This document shows, piece by piece, positions 35,839-44,305 of a stretch of DNA of 64,000 nucleotides (position 1 is its first letter; each line of letters starts with the position of its first letter). Origin of the DNA: Occultella aeris. GTDB taxonomy: Bacteria > Actinomycetota > Actinomycetes > Actinomycetales > Beutenbergiaceae. The stretch covers positions 62,001 through 126,000 of the forward strand of contig NZ_CACRYJ010000004.1 in NCBI RefSeq assembly GCF_902703175.1, written 5' to 3'. The position numbers and the translations under genes were made by a program. Below the pieces are notes generated by a model. It was not told the origin of the DNA. It saw only the letters and a list, made by a program, of their open reading frames with translations, and made no database searches.

Positions 35839-36983
35839 ACCTCGGGCGTGACGGCGTACAGGGCACCCCACGCACCGAGGTTGAACGCGGACAACGCCAT
35901 GCCGGCGGCGATGATCCCGGCGACCGTGTCCGCCTGGCCGAACAACACGGCGGCGACCGCCGAGCCGGCGAGGAAGGTGGCGAGGGTGGCGCGTCGTCCC
36001 CACTTCTCGATCAGGAATGCAGCCAGGGCATACCCCGGAATCTGCGCGAGCGTGATGATCAGCGTGTACTCGAAGGACTTCACCAGCGTGAAACCCTGCG
36101 CCACCAGGAGTGACGGCAGCCAGATGAACGCCCCGTAGTAGGCGAAGTTCACGCCGAACCAGGCCACCCAGAGGGCGAGCGTGCGGCGCCGGAACCGGGC
36201 GGTCCAGAGCTCACGCCAGTGCGGCGGCGCAGGTTCGGGCTGGGCGGGCGGCGACGGGACCGCCGCGACGCCCGCGGCCGCCTCGAACCGGCGCACAGCG
36301 GCCTCGGCCTCGTCGGTTCGGCCCTTGCGCTCGAGGAACCGGACCGACTCGGGCAGGGCGCGGCGCACCACCAGGGCGTACGCGGCCGGGACCATCCCGA
36401 TCAGGAACGCCCAGCGCCACCCGTTCTCCAGCGGCACCACGAAGTACCCGATCAGTGCGGCGGCGATCCAGCCCACCGCCCAGAACGCCTCGAGGATCAC
36501 CACGACCCGGCCGCGGATCCTCTTCGGGGCGTACTCGCTGACCAGCGTGGACGCGACCGGCAGCTCCGAGCCAAGCCCCAACCCGACGATGAAGCGCAGC
36601 ACGATCAGCGCGGCGAGGCCGCCGACGAGCGCGGATGCGCCGGTGGCGAGGCCGTAGACGAGCAGGGTCAGGGCGAACACCTGCCGGCGGCCGATCCGGT
36701 CGGCGAGCAGCCCGCCGACGCTCGCGCCGATGGCCATGCCGACGAACCCGATCGACGCGACCCAGGAGACCTGCGCCTGGCTCAGGTTCCACTCCGTGGC
36801 GAGCGCGGCCAGGATGAAGGAGATGAGCCCGACGTCCATGGCGTCCAGGGCCCAGCCGATGCCGGAACCGCCGAGCAGCTTGCCGTGCAGCCGGGTGAAC
36901 GGGAGCCGGTCCAGACGCTCGGAGCGGGTCACGGCTGGTTGGGTGGCTTCGCGTGCGGCCTCGGTGCGGGCTTCGTCGGACAT
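35628..36983 (-). CDS. MFS transporter (aromatic acid/sugar porter type)
   Basis: The 451-residue protein has 12 membrane segments and both MFS loop motifs: DRIGRR after helix 2 and the second copy EKWGRR after helix 8, plus the central VVRRALPESVRFLERKGR loop typical of the AAHS and sugar-porter groups. It would move an organic anion or sugar by proton symport; the substrate is unknown. ATG 36983 is chosen over the open start 37226 because AGGGA precedes it and the upstream residues are not protein-like. Its 3' end overlaps the convergent VC0807-like frame by 211 bp. Confidence 0.9.
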   Translation of the reverse strand: MSDEARTEAAREATQPAVTRSERLDRLPFTRLHGKLLGGSGIGWALDAMDVGLISFILAALATEWNLSQAQVSWVASIGFVGMAIGASVGGLLADRIGRRQVFALTLLVYGLATGASALVGGLAALIVLRFIVGLGLGSELPVASTLVSEYAPKRIRGRVVVILEAFWAVGWIAAALIGYFVVPLENGWRWAFLIGMVPAAYALVVRRALPESVRFLERKGRTDEAEAAVRRFEAAAGVAAVPSPPAQPEPAPPHWRELWTARFRRRTLALWVAWFGVNFAYYGAFIWLPSLLVAQGFTLVKSFEYTLIITLAQIPGYALAAFLIEKWGRRATLATFLAGSAVAAVLFGQADTVAGIIAAGMALSAFNLGAWGALYAVTPEVYPTALRGTGAGAAAAFGRIASIVAPLCVPVLIATGGSPLAFGVFGVAFVVAMVGSLFLPDLTGVALEET

Positions 36984-37134
36984 CGGGTCCCTACCGGTCA
37001 GGAGCGGGGCGGATCGACCGGATGATGCCCGGCCCGCGGGCGGCGGCCGCTCGTGCGTTGCCCGCGGGTACACAAGGTACTTCAGTCCTCCCCCGAAGGC
37101 GCCGGAGCGCCACAGCCTGTGCCAGGCTGGCCCG

Positions 37135-38040
37135 ATGCCCGCCGACAACCCCACGAGCCCGAAGTCGATCGCGGCGCTCGCAGCCAGGCACGGCCTGACG
37201 ATCGAACCCGGATCGGTTCGCCTCAATGAGGCCGGGCTGGACTTCCGGGTCGCCTACGCGACCACGCCCGACGGCGTCGCCTGGGTTCTGCGGATCCCGC
37301 GCCGTGGCGACATGGCCGCGTCGATCGCCCGCGAGTCCGCGGTCCTGGAGGTGGCGCGGCGGCACCTGCCCGTCGCGGTGCCGGACTGGCGGATCGCGGG
37401 CGAGGACCTGATCGCCTACCCGCAGCTGCCCGGCTCGCCCGGCCTCACCCTCGACGAGGCCGGCGAGCCGGTGTGGCACATGGACGTGGCGTCGGAGGTG
37501 TACGCCGTCGAGATCGGACGGCTGCTGGCCGCGCTGCACGCGATCCCCATCTCCGAGGCCCGAGCGGGCGGGCTCGAGACGCCCGGCCCGGAGGAGGTCC
37601 GGGCCGAGCGCCGCGCGGAGTACGAACGGGTGGCGGCGGAGTTCGCCATCGCCCCCGAGCTACGCAGCAGGTGGGAGGCGTGGCTCGCCGACGACTCGCT
37701 CTGGCCCACCTGGACCGTGTTCAGCCACGGCGAGCTGTACCAGGCCCACGTGCTGCTGGACTCCGACGAGCGGATCACCGGCGTGCTGGACTGGACTACC
37801 GGCGGCGTCGGCGACCCGGCCCGTGACCTGATGCTGCAGCAGATGACGGCCCCGCCGCAGACCTTCGACCTCACGCTCGAGGCCTACCGCGAGGCGGGCG
37901 GGCGGACCTGGCCGCGGCTCGCCGATCAGTGCACGGAGCTGCACGCCTTCGGGCCCGTCGGGTACGGCCTGTTCGCGCTGACCACCGGACTTCCCGAGCA
38001 CCGCGACGCGGCACAGACGCTGCTCGATCCGCCGGAGTAG
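37135..38040 (+). CDS. Macrolide 2'-phosphotransferase-like kinase
   Basis: The 301-residue protein is aligned by pattern to Mph enzymes, which inactivate macrolides by GTP-dependent phosphorylation. Visible are the nucleotide-lobe stretch AWVLRIPRRGD, the loop SHGELYQAHVLLD and the metal site GVLDWTTGGVGDPARDL (Asp219). The loop has His198-Gly-Glu200 where the family usually has HGD, so the catalytic aspartate is replaced by glutamate. ATG 37135 follows CAGGCT by 6 nt with no ribosome site. Intrinsic macrolide kinases are common in environmental actinobacteria; resistance is not shown by the sequence. Confidence 0.8.
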   Translation: MPADNPTSPKSIAALAARHGLTIEPGSVRLNEAGLDFRVAYATTPDGVAWVLRIPRRGDMAASIARESAVLEVARRHLPVAVPDWRIAGEDLIAYPQLPGSPGLTLDEAGEPVWHMDVASEVYAVEIGRLLAALHAIPISEARAGGLETPGPEEVRAERRAEYERVAAEFAIAPELRSRWEAWLADDSLWPTWTVFSHGELYQAHVLLDSDERITGVLDWTTGGVGDPARDLMLQQMTAPPQTFDLTLEAYREAGGRTWPRLADQCTELHAFGPVGYGLFALTTGLPEHRDAAQTLLDPPE

Positions 38041-38061
38041 GCCACCGTTGCTGGGGTCCGG

Positions 38062-38355
38062 TCAGGCAGGTGTGGGCCGGGTCGCCTTCCCGTCCAGCCA
38101 GAGGGTGTCGGACGCGTCCCGGTGGGCCCCGGTGGTGCCGACGTGCTTGCTGCTGATCTGCGGCCCGTTCTTGATCACGTGCCACAACGCCATCGAGTGC
38201 CCGCGGCCCAGGCCGTAGTCGTCGGCCAGCCAGGTGACGACGTCACCGGCCTTGGAACCCGCGGTGATGCCCTTCGCCTCGGCGACCGCGAGTAGTTCGC
38301 GCGGGGTGTGTCCGGTCTTGTCCTCGATGGTGTCGAGGTAGGCCTGGAAGGACAT
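38062..38355 (-). CDS. DUF4287-domain protein
   Basis: The 97-residue protein matches the DUF4287 pattern: SFQAYLDTIEDKTGHTPREL, KAGDVVTWLADDYGLGRGHSMALWHVIK. The function is unknown; homologues often carry a second domain, absent here. ATG 38355 has AAGGAG 6 nt upstream. It converges on the Mph-like gene. Confidence 0.9.
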   Translation of the reverse strand: MSFQAYLDTIEDKTGHTPRELLAVAEAKGITAGSKAGDVVTWLADDYGLGRGHSMALWHVIKNGPQISSKHVGTTGAHRDASDTLWLDGKATRPTPA

Positions 38356-38443
38356 GTGAACTCCTTGGATCGTCGAGGGGAGTACGGCATCGTGCCGACT
38401 CAGAGCCTATGGACCCATGTCCTCGGCGTTTCTCATCGGTCGT

Positions 38444-39100
38444 TCAGACGAGACCCAGTTCCCGGGCCCGCACGCCGGCCTGGAACCGCGACTCGGCACC
38501 CAGGGCTTCCATCAGTTCGGCAACCCGGCGGCGATAGGTCCGCACGCCGAGCCCGAGGATCCTGGCCGCGGACTCGTCCTTGGCCCCTTGGGCGAGCAGG
38601 TCCAGCACCCGGGGTGCGAGCTCGCGCACCTCGGCGATCCGGGCGTCGTAGCGCGCGAGATCCGTGGCGGAACGCCAAGCCGCCTCGAACAGCGAGGTGA
38701 CGCCCTGCACCACCTCCGGTTGGGTGATCACGCTGTAGCTGCGCCGGCCGGCCCTGACGTCGCCGGCCAGGACCGCAAGCCGCCGGTCGAAGATGATGGT
38801 CTCGTTGATGTCCTCGGTCGTGATGCGGATCTGCGCACCGTGGCGGTCGCGGGCCGTGGCCACCTGCTGCGCGGACACCGGGTCGAGCAGCATCCCGGGC
38901 CGGTAGATCTTGCGGACCCGGACGTCGCCCCGCCGCGACAATGCCGTGGCGTCCAGCCGTTGTGGCTCCTGCCTCATCGTCCAGGTGCCCAGATCGTTCG
39001 CGGCGCACGCCACGTCGGTCGCCGTCTCGAACAAGTGCTTCGTCCGGGCGAGCAACTCCTCCTCACCGTGCACGAGCGTGACTGCTTCGCCGGTCTGCAT
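38444..39100 (-). CDS. LuxR-type helix-turn-helix regulator, divergent from an aldo-keto reductase
   Basis: The 218-residue protein has an effector-type N-terminal half (about 1-150, no known domain named) and a C-terminal LuxR-like helix-turn-helix. The latter reads AARILGLGVRTYRRRVAELM and ends in an ARELGLV tail. The recognition helix RTYRRRVAELMEAL is typical of response-regulator-like proteins without a receiver domain. ATG 39100 is used because the longer frame upstream is not protein-like. A two-copy palindromic operator lies 20-55 bp from this start, so it probably represses itself and controls the divergent reductase. Confidence 0.82.
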   Translation of the reverse strand: MQTGEAVTLVHGEEELLARTKHLFETATDVACAANDLGTWTMRQEPQRLDATALSRRGDVRVRKIYRPGMLLDPVSAQQVATARDRHGAQIRITTEDINETIIFDRRLAVLAGDVRAGRRSYSVITQPEVVQGVTSLFEAAWRSATDLARYDARIAEVRELAPRVLDLLAQGAKDESAARILGLGVRTYRRRVAELMEALGAESRFQAGVRARELGLV

Positions 39101-39119
39101 ACATCGATTCTTGCTCGCC

Positions 39120-39155
39120 GGCAGCATCCTGCCAAGGATCGGCAGCAACCTGCCA
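39120..39155. promoter_or_regulatory. Two-site palindromic operator
   Basis: GGCAGCATCCTGCCA (39120-39134) and GGCAGCAACCTGCCA (39141-39155) differ by one base. Each is GGCAG-N4-CTGCC. Their starts are 21 bp apart, two helical turns, as for cooperative dimers. They sit between the regulator start (39100) and the reductase start (39196). Confidence 0.75.
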
Positions 39156-39195
39156 GCACGGCCGTAGCCGGCCGGCGCCGCGCAAGGCTGTCCCC

Positions 39196-40146
39196 ATGAC
39201 AACGAACACCGCAGCCCCGAACACCGCAACCCAGTCCGGCCCGAACGCCGGCGCCGCCGGCACCTGGCAACTCGGCGACCGGACCGTCAACCGGATCGGC
39301 CTTGGCGCGATGCGCCTCACCGGCATGCCGTGGGACCCGGCACCCCGGGACCGCGACGGCGCCATAGCCGTGCTGCGCCGCGCCGTCGAGCTCGGTGTGA
39401 ACCACATCGACACCGCCGCCTTCTACTTCGTGCCCACTCGGACGGCGAACGAACTCATCGGCACCGCCCTGCAGCCCTACCCCGACGACCTCGTGATCAC
39501 CACCAAGGTCGGCGCAAGTCGTTCCCGCGACGGCGGCTTCGAGCCGTACGCGCGCCCCGAGCAGCTCCGCGGCCAGGTGGAGGAGAACATCCGCCAGCTC
39601 GGCCTCGACCACCTCGACGTGGTCAACCTCCGGTGGGGTTCCGGCATGACGACCGAGGCGGGACCGGTCGCAGACCATGTCGGCACCCTCGCGGACCTGC
39701 GCGACGCCGGCCTGATCCGGCACCTCGGCATCTCCAACATCACCACCGAGCAGCTGACCGAGGCACTGACGGTGTCCCCGATCGTGTGCGTGCAGAACCA
39801 GTACGGCCTCACCAACCGCGCCGACGATGCCCTGCTCGCCCGCTGCGGCGAGCTCGGCATCGCGTTCGTGCCGTTCTTCGCCGTCGCGGCGGTGGTGCCC
39901 GGCACGAGCCCCCATGACGCGGCCGACGAGACCGGGACGGCGGAGATCGACGCCGTCGCCGAGGCCCACGACGCCACCTCGGCCCAGGTGCGGCTGGCCT
40001 GGACGCTGCAGCGTGGCCCGCACGTGCTCGCGATCCCCGGCACCGGCAACGTCTCGCACCTCGAGGAGAACGTGGCGGCGGGTGCGCTCGAACTGAGCGA
40101 GTCCGAGCTCGCGCTGCTCGACGGGATCGCCGGCGGGCCGGCCTGA
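39196..40146 (+). CDS. Aldo/keto reductase
   Basis: The 316-residue TIM-barrel NADPH oxidoreductase shows the AKR blocks NRIGLGAMRLTG, NHIDTAAFYFVP (catalytic Asp and Tyr), TTKVG (Lys) and HLGISNITTEQL. The usual fourth-residue histidine block is replaced by LDVVNLRWG, as in the YdbC-type branch. The C-terminal cofactor block is AIPGTGNVSHLEEN. It reduces a small aldehyde or ketone of unknown identity. The gene is divergent from a LuxR-like regulator with a two-site operator between them, so its expression is probably inducible. Confidence 0.9.
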   Translation: MTTNTAAPNTATQSGPNAGAAGTWQLGDRTVNRIGLGAMRLTGMPWDPAPRDRDGAIAVLRRAVELGVNHIDTAAFYFVPTRTANELIGTALQPYPDDLVITTKVGASRSRDGGFEPYARPEQLRGQVEENIRQLGLDHLDVVNLRWGSGMTTEAGPVADHVGTLADLRDAGLIRHLGISNITTEQLTEALTVSPIVCVQNQYGLTNRADDALLARCGELGIAFVPFFAVAAVVPGTSPHDAADETGTAEIDAVAEAHDATSAQVRLAWTLQRGPHVLAIPGTGNVSHLEENVAAGALELSESELALLDGIAGGPA

Positions 40147-40150
40147 CGCG

Positions 40151-41275
40151 TCAGCCGGCGTCGGCGGCTCCGGGGCAGGTGACGGTCCCGCAGGCCGGCA
40201 GCGTGTCGGTGTACCGGGAGTCGACCACCAGGTCGTACTGCTCGACGATGTCGGGTGCTCCGGGAAGGTCGTTCGGGTAGACCGTATCCGTCTCGAGGAC
40301 GGCTCCGGTGGCCGGGTCGAGGATCAGGATCAGCTCGATCTCGATCGTCTCGCCCCCGGCGTCCTCGAAACGGGAGGCCCCGAACGCGAGCCCGTCGCGT
40401 CCCTCGCGGTCGGTGACCCTGCCGTAGGAGGTGACGTCGCCGGCGAGCGCGATCGCCTCGAGGAAGTTCGCGCGGTCGGCCTGGCTGAGTCCATTGGCCT
40501 GGAAGTTGTACGCGTCGATCAGGTAGTGACCGGGGAAGCGCTGGTGCTGATCGTTGTTCAGCATGATGAGCTCGTAGATCGCCTGCGGTGAGTCCGGGAC
40601 GTCGCGCGGGTCGGAGCCGGCCTCCCCTGGAGCGAACACGGTCTCCCCGCCCCCGAGGTCCTCGCCATCGCGCAGATACAACTGGCCACCGGAGAGATCG
40701 GTGGTGTCGTGCCAGCGATAGGCGTCGTCTTCGATCGGAATCAGGCGGTCTGCCTCCCAGTAGCCCTCGGACACCTCGACCTCGTGCGTCGCGTAGCCGA
40801 CGTAGCGGCGGTGCTCGAAGAAGTACCGTCCGGACCCGTCCGGGATCGTGCTGGCGCGCACCTGGTCTGCGAGCTGCAGGAGCCCGGTCGGTCCGTCGGC
40901 CCCGTCCGGCTCCGAATACGCGAGCATCGGGAGCGCCGCGGCCGGCGGTGTGGTCGTCCCGCCGCCGGGAAGGACGCTCGGCAGCACTCCCACGACCCCG
41001 AGGACGAGCACGGCCGCCGCACCGATGAGGGCGACCCGGAGACGCACGGAGTGGCTCCGACGCACCTTGGGAGCGACGGGCTCCTCCTGGAGCCGCGTAA
41101 CCAGTTCACTCACGCCGGCGAGGGCAGGCGCGCCCGCGTCGGCCACGTGAGCGGCCCGGTCGTGGCCGAGCACCCACAACCGGGTCCCCTCGATGGCCTC
41201 GGGGTCGGTCGGCGGCGACGCGGCCGCGGGATCCAGGATGGCGAGTTCGTTCAGGAACGTATCGGTGCTGTTCAT
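40151..41275 (-). CDS. CU044_5270-family membrane protein next to an ECF sigma factor
   Basis: The 374-residue protein has one membrane segment (about residues 90-110), a short cytoplasmic N-terminal part and a large extracytoplasmic domain. That domain has paired tryptophan/tyrosine motifs (YFFEHRRYVGYATHEVEV) and a C-terminal cysteine pair (LPACGTVTC). This layout matches the CU044_5270 family, found next to actinobacterial ECF sigma factors and presumed to sense an external signal. The ATGA overlap with the sigma gene implies coupled translation. A direct anti-sigma role is unproven. Confidence 0.75.
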   Translation of the reverse strand: MNSTDTFLNELAILDPAAASPPTDPEAIEGTRLWVLGHDRAAHVADAGAPALAGVSELVTRLQEEPVAPKVRRSHSVRLRVALIGAAAVLVLGVVGVLPSVLPGGGTTTPPAAALPMLAYSEPDGADGPTGLLQLADQVRASTIPDGSGRYFFEHRRYVGYATHEVEVSEGYWEADRLIPIEDDAYRWHDTTDLSGGQLYLRDGEDLGGGETVFAPGEAGSDPRDVPDSPQAIYELIMLNNDQHQRFPGHYLIDAYNFQANGLSQADRANFLEAIALAGDVTSYGRVTDREGRDGLAFGASRFEDAGGETIEIELILILDPATGAVLETDTVYPNDLPGAPDIVEQYDLVVDSRYTDTLPACGTVTCPGAADAG

Positions 41276-41805
41276 GAGAGGACTCCGTTGGTGACTGGAC
41301 GCGCGGGCCGCGCCTCGACGGGCGGCAGCCGGTCGAGGATGTGCAGGAGGTGGCGTCGAGCTCGCATCAGGCGCATTCGGGATGTGCCGATCTGGCAGCC
41401 GAGGACCGCCGCGGCCTCGTTGGTGGTGAGTCCGTCCCAGGCGACCAGGGCGAGGACCTCCTGCTCGCCCGCGCTGAGTTTCGCCCAGGCACGAGCGAGG
41501 TCGGTTCGCGTGGCGACGCTGCTGGCGAGGTCCTCGGACAGCAGTCGGGGTTGTGCCGCGAGCCGTACCTGCAGGGCGTGCCACCGACCCGACGAACGCA
41601 TGCTGCGGAGCATGAGGTTGCGGGCGATCCCGAAGAGCCACGGCCGTGGCTCGGCCGGGGCGTCGTCGAGGCGCCGCCAGGCCACCAGGAACGTCTCGGC
41701 CACGATGTCCTCGACCTGCGCCGGTGGGATCCGTCTGCGGACGAACCTCTCCAGGTCGCCTCGATGCGCCTCGTAGAGACGATCGAACCGGTCCTCGTCG
41801 GTCAT
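41272..41805 (-). CDS. ECF-family RNA polymerase sigma factor
   Basis: The 177-residue protein has sigma region 2 (FDRLYEAHRGDLERFVRRR ... DIVAETFLVAWRRLD) and region 4 (LARAWAKLSAGEQEVLALVAWDGLTTNEAAAVLGC). These bind core polymerase and the -10 and -35 boxes. The first 20 residues and total length are normal for a small ECF sigma. ATG 41805 is preferred with GAGGTG 9 nt upstream; GTG 41817 is possible. It overlaps the downstream membrane partner by 4 nt. Confidence 0.92.
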   Translation of the reverse strand: MTDEDRFDRLYEAHRGDLERFVRRRIPPAQVEDIVAETFLVAWRRLDDAPAEPRPWLFGIARNLMLRSMRSSGRWHALQVRLAAQPRLLSEDLASSVATRTDLARAWAKLSAGEQEVLALVAWDGLTTNEAAAVLGCQIGTSRMRLMRARRHLLHILDRLPPVEARPARPVTNGVLS

Positions 41806-41911
41806 CTGGCGGCCCACCTCACCCTTGGGGACGAAACCCTGCTGTCACCTCTACATCCCCGGGACGAGCCCGTCCGTCACATCGCAATCTGATGTCCTCG
41901 CCACCGAACCG

Positions 41912-42961
41912 TCAGTCCGCAGTGAGTCCCAGCACCTCGGCCAACGCGGGCAGCAGCCGTGGATCGGTCTGCAGGATCAGCGTGGTGACGACGCTCGACT
42001 CCCAGGCCGCCAACTGCTCGCGGATCGCGGCGGGCGGGCCCACGAGCGCAACGTCGAGGACCAGCTCGAGCGGGATCGCGGCGGCGGCGCCGGCCTTGTC
42101 CCCGGCGGCGTACCGGCGCTGCACCTGCGCGCACTCCTGCGTGTAGCCGAGCCGCTCGATCGCGTCCCGGTGGAAGTTCGTGGTCGCCGAGCCCATCCCG
42201 CCGATGTACAGGGCCAGGTGCGGGCGGATCTGGTCCGCGGCGCTCTCGAGATCACGTCCGAGGGCCACCGGCACGCTCGCGCACACCTCGAAGGACTCCG
42301 ACGGCGTCAGCTCGGGTGATCGCGCCGCGAACCCGTCCGCGAGGTGCTCGCGGTAGGCCGCGTCCAGCTTCGGTGACACGAACGCGGGCAGCCAGCCATC
42401 CGCGATCTCCGCGGCAAGCGCGGTGTTCCTCGGCCCCTGCGCGGCCAGGTGGATCGGCAGATCGGAGCGCAACGGGTGGACCGTGGACCGCAGCGCCTTG
42501 CCCTGCCCGGTTCCGCCGTCGACCGGGAGTCGGTAGTGCGTGCCGGCGTAGGTGACCGGGCCGTCCCGGCGCAGCACCTGCCGGACGATGTCCACGTACT
42601 CCCGGGTGCGGGCGAGCGGCTTGGGGTACGGCTGTCCGTACCAGCCCTCCACGACCTGCGGTCCGGATGCGCCGATGCCGAGCACGAACCGGCCGCCGGA
42701 GAGGTGGTCCATTGTGAGCGCCGCCATCGCCGTCGCCGTCGGGGTGCGGGCGGACATCTGCATGATGCCGGTCCCGAGCCGGACCCTGCTCGTCGCCGCG
42801 CCCCACCAGGCGAGCGGTGTCAGTGCGTCCGATCCGTAGGACTCGGCCGTCCAGACCGAGTCGAAGCCGAGCCGGTCGGCGGCAAGGACCGCCTCGGCGG
42901 TTCCGGTCGGTGGTCCGGCGGCCCAGTACCCGGTGTGGAGTCCGTAGCGCATGACTGCCAT
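41912..42961 (-). CDS. LLM-class, F420-dependent oxidoreductase
   Basis: The 349-residue protein is a second luciferase-like monooxygenase. It shows the family start RYGLHTGYWAAGPP, LAADRLGFDSVWTAESYGSDA, the glycine strand RFVLGIGASGPQVVEGWYG and the later AAQGPRNTALAAEIADGW. The order fits F420-binding reductases of actinobacteria. ATG 42961 precedes a second in-frame ATG by 9 nt (MAVMRYG), so the exact start is open. It is transcribed away from the ECF pair and has no clear partner. Confidence 0.88.
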   Translation of the reverse strand: MAVMRYGLHTGYWAAGPPTGTAEAVLAADRLGFDSVWTAESYGSDALTPLAWWGAATSRVRLGTGIMQMSARTPTATAMAALTMDHLSGGRFVLGIGASGPQVVEGWYGQPYPKPLARTREYVDIVRQVLRRDGPVTYAGTHYRLPVDGGTGQGKALRSTVHPLRSDLPIHLAAQGPRNTALAAEIADGWLPAFVSPKLDAAYREHLADGFAARSPELTPSESFEVCASVPVALGRDLESAADQIRPHLALYIGGMGSATTNFHRDAIERLGYTQECAQVQRRYAAGDKAGAAAAIPLELVLDVALVGPPAAIREQLAAWESSVVTTLILQTDPRLLPALAEVLGLTAD

Positions 42962-43017
42962 CCTGCCGCACGGCCATCGGGGAGCGGGCGCTTCGACCTC
43001 AGCGGGCCGTCACCGGG

Positions 43018-43968
43018 TCAGAGGATATCGACGCCGATCAGCCGCCAGGACTCCTCCGGTGTGACGAGGGGGAAGTCGGGGCTGGCCGGGCGGGGTGGCA
43101 CCGGTGAGGCGACGAACGCGACCGGGTCGGACGAGGAGGGCGCCCAGACCGACCGGATCGGGAGCTCCACCTCCAGGACCACCTGACCGCGGCGCCCGAG
43201 CTTGAGACCCTCCTGGGTGGCCTCCCAGCGGGACATCGTCCATCGGGCCAGGGGCGTGAACACGAGATGGTGCTGCGCGTACCGGAGTGGGTTGTGGTCG
43301 CCGTTGGCCAACATCTGCCGGCCCTCGGCCAGCGCCCATTCCGCTGCGGGACCGATCAGGGTGATCGTCCGGTACAGGACGATCCGATCGATCCGAGCGC
43401 GGGTCGCCTGGAGCTGGACCTGGTCGCGCCAGTGCCACAGCAGGTCAAGGGTGAGCAGCTCCAGCGACGGCACCTCCTCGCGCAGCCGGAGGGCATCGAT
43501 CCGGGCCACCCGAGCCGCCGGGGCCTCATCGAGGAACAGCGTGTGGAAGCCGCGACGACGACGAAGCAGGCTGCCCACGCATTCCTGCAGGAACTGACCG
43601 AGGGCGCCGGTGCGCAGCAGGCGCTCGGAGCGGACCGCGTTACCGAGGTGATGGGCGAACTTGTGCAGCAGCGGCGACCGGTAGGCCGCGGGCCCGTCGT
43701 ACCAGCGGTCGAACCACGGGAACGCCGAGTGGATCAGGTCCGGCTGACGATCGTGCGCGGCGATGAGCTCCTGCTCCACGGCGCCGGCCCAGGCGGGCAC
43801 CTGGCTGTGCGGCCGCAACTGGTCGAGGGTGTGCTCGAGCTGGATGGCGGCCATCTCGAAGATCGACTGCTGGGTGTCGATGGGCGCGACCGCGGGCATC
43901 GTGTCATCGGTGAGGTCGCCGATGGAGAGGGCGGCAGCGAGAATGGCTTGCCTGCGACGATCGGTCAT
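43018..43968 (-). CDS. Unknown helical protein
   Basis: The 316-residue protein is not recognised. It is rich in amphipathic helix patterns and tryptophans, with Trp-Phe-Asp-Arg-Trp at about residue 95 and a basic stretch LLRRRRGF near 145. No signal peptide, membrane segment or nucleotide motif is seen. The C-terminal 60 residues are proline- and serine-rich. ATG 43968 has GAGGG about 9 nt upstream; the longer frame upstream is unlikely to be translated. Its neighbours give no hint of role. Confidence 0.75.
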   Translation of the reverse strand: MTDRRRQAILAAALSIGDLTDDTMPAVAPIDTQQSIFEMAAIQLEHTLDQLRPHSQVPAWAGAVEQELIAAHDRQPDLIHSAFPWFDRWYDGPAAYRSPLLHKFAHHLGNAVRSERLLRTGALGQFLQECVGSLLRRRRGFHTLFLDEAPAARVARIDALRLREEVPSLELLTLDLLWHWRDQVQLQATRARIDRIVLYRTITLIGPAAEWALAEGRQMLANGDHNPLRYAQHHLVFTPLARWTMSRWEATQEGLKLGRRGQVVLEVELPIRSVWAPSSSDPVAFVASPVPPRPASPDFPLVTPEESWRLIGVDIL

Positions 43969-44305
43969 CGGAGAACCCTCGAACGAGAAGAAGTGCGTGG
44001 AGGGGGACAGGGCGACAACGATCGATGTGGCGGGAGCGGTGCGCAACCAGCGTCGTTCCCCCGAACCGACTGGCCGTGCACCATCTGCCAGCGACATAGT
44101 AGCGGCCCCGGCCGCCCTTGTGTGGATTCCGCATATGACATCTGCCACAAGCCCGCTCGCGGCGCCGCACCGGGCGACGGTCTGACGCGGCGTCAGACGT
44201 CCCGGATCGGGAACGCGGACGCCGCGATGAGGGCTTTGCCCTGATATGACGGGAGTTCGAGCCAGCTCTCGACGAGAGGTTCTCGGTTCGTTTGTCTAGT
44301 CATCC
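43969..44305. other. 337-bp gap with a 19-bp perfect palindrome
   Basis: No gene is supported here. GTCTGACGC (44180-44188) and GCGTCAGAC (44190-44198) form a perfect 19-bp palindrome around one central G. It lies between the start of the unknown protein (minus strand) and the start of the ribbon-helix-helix gene (plus strand), so it is a good candidate operator. A short CTCTC-GAC-GAGAG hairpin occurs at 44266-44278. TCTAGT (44295-44300) ends 5 nt before GTG 44306 and could be its -10. Confidence 0.6.

Noticed and set aside
44266-44278. tRNA or attachment-site-like sequence around CTCTCGACGAGAG and nearby GAGTTCGAG
   Set aside because: The T-arm-like string lacks the rest of a cloverleaf and no direct repeat partner was found.
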